The notes beneath the pieces were generated by a model that searched no databases, was not told the DNA's origin, and worked only from the letters and a program-made list of their open reading frames with translations. A program made the translations under genes and the position numbers. Shown here in pieces: positions 61,077 to 64,000 of a stretch of 64,000 nucleotides of DNA. Positions within the stretch are counted from its first letter, which is position 1. Each line of letters starts with the position of its first letter. Source of the DNA: Rhodoferax sp. (GTDB lineage Bacteria > Pseudomonadota > Gammaproteobacteria > Burkholderiales > Burkholderiaceae_C); NCBI RefSeq assembly GCF_012927445.1, contig NZ_JABBPD010000008.1:552925-616924 (forward strand), given 5' to 3'.

Positions 61077-62996
61077 ATGGTAGAAGAGACTCAACTCAGC
61101 GAAGACGATGAAGCTAAATTTGACGAACTGGAAACTCTGCAGAACAAAATTGCAGACCAACTATCTGAACTGTCCAATAGCGAGATATTGCCTGTTGGCT
61201 ACAAGTCGTCTGGTGGCTCATTTGAAGCCGCCGAGGTAAGTTTTACTTCTAGTAGTTGGCTACTAAGGATATGTCAAGTCCAGGCCTGGCTCAGGCTAAA
61301 CGAAGACTTGGAAAGTAATCTGGCAGATTCCAACCCTATAACCCTTGCAGAAAATTTATTTAAAGAGTTGCAGCCAAAGGAGCAAGCTATTTGCGTATCT
61401 TCTGAAGATGGCAACTTGCGATTAACGTTAACTGGCGCCGAGATACTGGCAGAAAAATTTGATGTGGCGTTGCGTCTTCAGCAAGAGTTCATTGAACTAT
61501 GTGAGACCCTAAGCAAAAAAAATGCAACTGAACTTTGGATTGAAGCTTGGGAGGAGGAGGGTGAGGGGGATTTAGATCCTTCCAACTCCGAGCAAATAAT
61601 TGCCACTAGTGAAACTTGGAATATTAGTGATTTCTCGTATTGGGCTGGAAAGGGAAACTTAAACTTAAACCCCTCATACCAACGTGGCGATGTCTGGCCT
61701 ACTAGCGATGCTCAGAAGCTTATAGAGTCTGTTTTACGCGGCATTCCTCTGCCTTCAATCATTCTGCTTAACCCTGAAGGTGATAAGAAAAGTAAGCAGT
61801 ATGAAGTTGTAGATGGCAAGCAAAGGTTGACTTCACTATTGAGATTCATTGGTCAACATCCAAAAGCACTGAAAACTGTCAAGAACGAATCCGCCAGGTT
61901 TCCAGATGCTGGGTTGGAAAAACTTTTCAGGACTGACTACAGGAAGTTCCGTAAGGTCTGGAAGCGAACTGTGGGGAGCACTTTGTCTGACAAGCTTGAA
62001 ACTGAACTTTACTTTCCCTTCCCACTTAAAAGTAGTTCGAAAGCACTTAGAGGATCACTAAAAGGTCTAGCCGGAAAGTACTACTGTGAAATTATCGATG
62101 TAAATATAGATGTTGGAAAAGTAGAGGAATCTGTATATGAAATTTTTGAGCGAAAAAGTCAATACAAGATTCCTTTGATTGAGTATTCAGAAGCAACTCC
62201 AAGGCAAATTCAGGAAGTCTTCCATCTCTACAACAAGCAAGGAAAACACCTCAATGCAGAGGAAATTCGCAACGCACTTTTCCACGATGTTGAATTGGTC
62301 AAACTCTTACTTGTTGCATCAGGAGATAACCTCAATTTCAAAGATTTAGCGCCCTACTTTCCGTCAAATGAATACAAGACATTGGAGGAAATTTCAGCTT
62401 GTTTGGATGGATATCATTTTGGCAAAGCTCGCTACAAACGAACAAAAATGTTGAGTTGGCTAACTTCATTGCTGTTTAAACCGGCTGAATCGGATGGCGT
62501 GCTGGTAATTCGATCAACAGCTAAGCAGATAGATGATTTGCTGGGAAGCATCAGAGATACACCTGGACATAAGCTCAGCAAAAAGTCAACTCTCGTTGAG
62601 TATGCAAAAGATCTGGAGAAATGCTTGACAACACACTCGTCTAACGATTGTTGGATTGCCAAGTTTAAGGATGAAGATAACGGTCAGAGATGGCAAGAGT
62701 TGCAATTGGTAGCTACTCTGCTCGCAGTGTTTCTGCACGATGTGAGTGGGGGCAACACTGACGAATTCTTAAGCTCACGGAGAAAGGACATCTTGGAGTT
62801 CACTAAGGGACACAGAAGACCAGAAAACGCCCAAAACAAAACACAATGGGGATTTATTGGTGAGGTCGCATTGGGAATGCTTGAACTGGCTAATGTGGAT
62901 CAGATGATGCTAGAAAGCATTTTGCTTGATCGATATGGTGTTAGTTGCTTGTCAACGCTAAGGGCTGCGAGAGTTCACTATAGACCTCGAGCCTGA
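61077..62996 (+). CDS. DUF262 domain protein with N-terminal extension
   Basis: 639 residues with a GGCAGGAA site before ATG. The first 180 residues are acidic and helical and unlike known domains. The DUF262 domain follows with NLNPSYQRGDVWPTSDAQKL, VLRGIPLPSIILLNPEGD and EVVDGKQRLTSLLRFIGQ, and LYNKQGKHLNAEEIRNALFH. DUF262 occurs in the GmrSD-type nucleases and several defence loci; in many members it is ParB-like and uses NTP. A C-terminal HNH (DUF1524) domain is not visible. It overlaps nothing and is one base before the Z1 gene. Confidence 0.85.
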   Translation: MVEETQLSEDDEAKFDELETLQNKIADQLSELSNSEILPVGYKSSGGSFEAAEVSFTSSSWLLRICQVQAWLRLNEDLESNLADSNPITLAENLFKELQPKEQAICVSSEDGNLRLTLTGAEILAEKFDVALRLQQEFIELCETLSKKNATELWIEAWEEEGEGDLDPSNSEQIIATSETWNISDFSYWAGKGNLNLNPSYQRGDVWPTSDAQKLIESVLRGIPLPSIILLNPEGDKKSKQYEVVDGKQRLTSLLRFIGQHPKALKTVKNESARFPDAGLEKLFRTDYRKFRKVWKRTVGSTLSDKLETELYFPFPLKSSSKALRGSLKGLAGKYYCEIIDVNIDVGKVEESVYEIFERKSQYKIPLIEYSEATPRQIQEVFHLYNKQGKHLNAEEIRNALFHDVELVKLLLVASGDNLNFKDLAPYFPSNEYKTLEEISACLDGYHFGKARYKRTKMLSWLTSLLFKPAESDGVLVIRSTAKQIDDLLGSIRDTPGHKLSKKSTLVEYAKDLEKCLTTHSSNDCWIAKFKDEDNGQRWQELQLVATLLAVFLHDVSGGNTDEFLSSRRKDILEFTKGHRRPENAQNKTQWGFIGEVALGMLELANVDQMMLESILLDRYGVSCLSTLRAARVHYRPRA

Positions 62997-62997
62997 G

Positions 62998-63885
62998 GTG
63001 ACCGTGGATTCGGAAAATATTAGGTTGCTGACGGGTGGAGTGTTGCCGAGAGGTACTCCGATTTTGAACGAACCAATTGGTTGGTGGGTGAGTTACAAAA
63101 ATCAGCTTGCATTGAGCGGCCTGAGTGCAACGGCAGTGAAAGCGGTTGATCTTGACTCTCAATACATTGTTGACCGCGGGATTTATGGAGCTGGGGACAT
63201 CAGGTCACCATTGACAAATTGGCCAGAGACAAGGACACGACGTGGTCTGGTCATGGGGGCTGTGCAATCCGGAAAAACTGCTTCACTCATTGCGGTCATC
63301 GCTAAGGCTTTGGATAGCAAAGTTGATATTGTGGTGATCCTTGGGGGAACGAGAACTGCGCTTTGGCGGCAGACCTACGAGCGTGTCGTTTTTCAGTTAG
63401 ATCAATGGAATGAGGAAAACGACACTGACCGCCGTTCAGAGCGAATATTGGTTCCTTCCCCGTCAGTTCTGCTTTCTTCAGAAAACTTTGTTGATCTTGA
63501 ATACCTGTATTTTGAGACTCCGAACCTAGTTAGAAGCATGTTGATTGCCCAACGGCCTCTCATTGCCGTTGTCATGAAACAGGTGGATCACCTGGAACAT
63601 TTTGGGAAGTACCTTCATAAGGTCCTGAATTCGACCTTCGCGAAGTCGGACAAACCTCTTCACATGTTAGTCGTTGATGATGAAGCTGATGATGGATCAA
63701 TCCTGGATAGTGAAGCCGAGCGAGGACAAGCAATTGACTCTGACTTATTGAAACAAATACCAAGATATATCCAACGCTTATGGTCTGGAAATGGAACAGC
63801 CAATGAAACGTTGAATAAAAAGCTCTTCGCATCGTATTTGGCTTATACCGCCACTCCTCAGGCTAACTTCCTACAGTCTCCCTGA
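62998..63885 (+). pseudogene. Z1-domain ATPase, truncated by an insertion element
   Basis: 295 residues remain, of a family normally about 900. The GTG-like ATG region starts TVDSENIRLLTGGVLPRGTP. The P-loop is RRGLVMGAVQSGKTASLIAV, with VVDDEADDGS as the Walker B-like acidic motif and SYLAYTATPQANFLQSP the end before the break. This is the N-terminal helicase-like half that precedes the Z1 domain proper. The stop TGA (63,883-63,885) is the first three bases of the inserted element. It is probably inactive here unless the element is excised. Confidence 0.82.
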
Positions 63886-64000
63886 TGGCCACTTCAAATT
63901 CCCCCACCTTTGGCCAGTCAAATTCCCCCAGGCAGGACGGCTAAATTATCAACTGTTTGGCCTGGCTGGTTCTGACTTCCTTTCTTGGTAATTTCTCCCC
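63883..64000. mobile_element. end of an IS21-family-like insertion sequence (partial)
   Basis: From TGATGGCC the sequence has two near-identical TGGCCA(CTT/GT)CAAATTCCCC units (63,886-63,904 and 63,911-63,928), the multiple terminal repeat pattern of IS21-like elements. The rest of the element is outside the window, so transposase genes cannot be seen. It interrupts the Z1 gene. Confidence 0.72.

Larger units (their letters stand above)
44070..64000. mobile_element. accessory island, beginning at tRNA-Asn 3'-end remnants
   Basis: From about 44,070 the sequence is visibly AT-richer and carries an integrase, an antirestriction protein, a VapE ATPase, cassette-like units, a restriction locus and an IS end, with no housekeeping genes. 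The left boundary is marked by two tRNA-Asn 3'-end segments. The right end is outside the window, so it may hold several nested elements. Confidence 0.72.

Noticed and set aside
1..64000. CRISPR array
   Set aside because: No regularly spaced identical repeats with unique spacers were seen on either strand.

Overview
The window looks like a betaproteobacterial chromosome, most likely Comamonadaceae of the Rhodoferax/Polaromonas/Albidiferax type. This is inferred from the gene content, from codon use and GC by eye, and from a short dispersed repeat (core GCGCA-N6-9-CGGGGGCTAG) that I associate with that group; no database was searched. Positions 1-43,990 are ordinary core genome. From about 44,070 to the window end the sequence is AT-richer accessory DNA that starts at tRNA-Asn 3'-end remnants.

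Core, left to right: the end of a circularly permuted ATP-grasp gene with an alpha-E gene and an HDOD gene; a leftward moxR - DUF58 - transglutaminase (TgpA-like) - mltB operon with overlapping stop/start codons; a rightward HDAC-like deacetylase and MscS-type channel; etfB-etfA with a terminator, an acyl-CoA dehydrogenase and a nitronate monooxygenase; a leftward small unknown gene - trhO - GST run; a beta-CASP metallo-hydrolase; the leftward grpE-dnaK-dnaJ chaperone operon with possible sigma-32 promoters; an FKBP isomerase; an HxlR-like regulator; a ComFB-like protein; a Tat-exported PhoD phosphatase; metY and serB. A type III restriction-modification pair (res, mod) lies at 27.7-32.7 kb, flanked by two same-orientation copies of the dispersed repeat, next to a vapBC-like toxin-antitoxin pair. 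Then come mfd, ispD-ispF, a methyltransferase, a CaiB-type CoA-transferase, a DEDDh exonuclease, a second flavin oxidoreductase and a PAP2 phosphatase.

Accessory region: two direct copies of a terminator plus tRNA-Asn 3'-end segment (44.08 and 45.71 kb) bracket a 1.6-kb remnant. From about 46.1 to 49.95 kb, leftward genes of mostly unknown function are separated by imperfect palindromes of 77-89 bases with integron attC features (R''-like RYYYAAC, R'-like GTTRRRY, stop codons at or inside the site). No intI is visible, so this resembles a cassette cluster lacking its integrase; one cassette carries a DUF4917 (SIR2-like) protein. A P4-type tyrosine recombinase at 50.4-51.6 kb follows, then a satellite/plasmid-like set (VapE-type ATPase, ArdB/KlcA-type antirestriction protein, several small unknown and membrane proteins). 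Two 41-bp repeats with the palindrome TTTACCAAAAGGTAAA precede two of its transcription units.

At the right end a C5 cytosine methyltransferase is divergent from a DUF262 protein and a Z1-type ATPase gene. This looks like a restriction/defence locus. The Z1 gene is cut at 63,883 by the end of an apparent IS21-family element, whose first three bases (TGA) serve as its stop codon.
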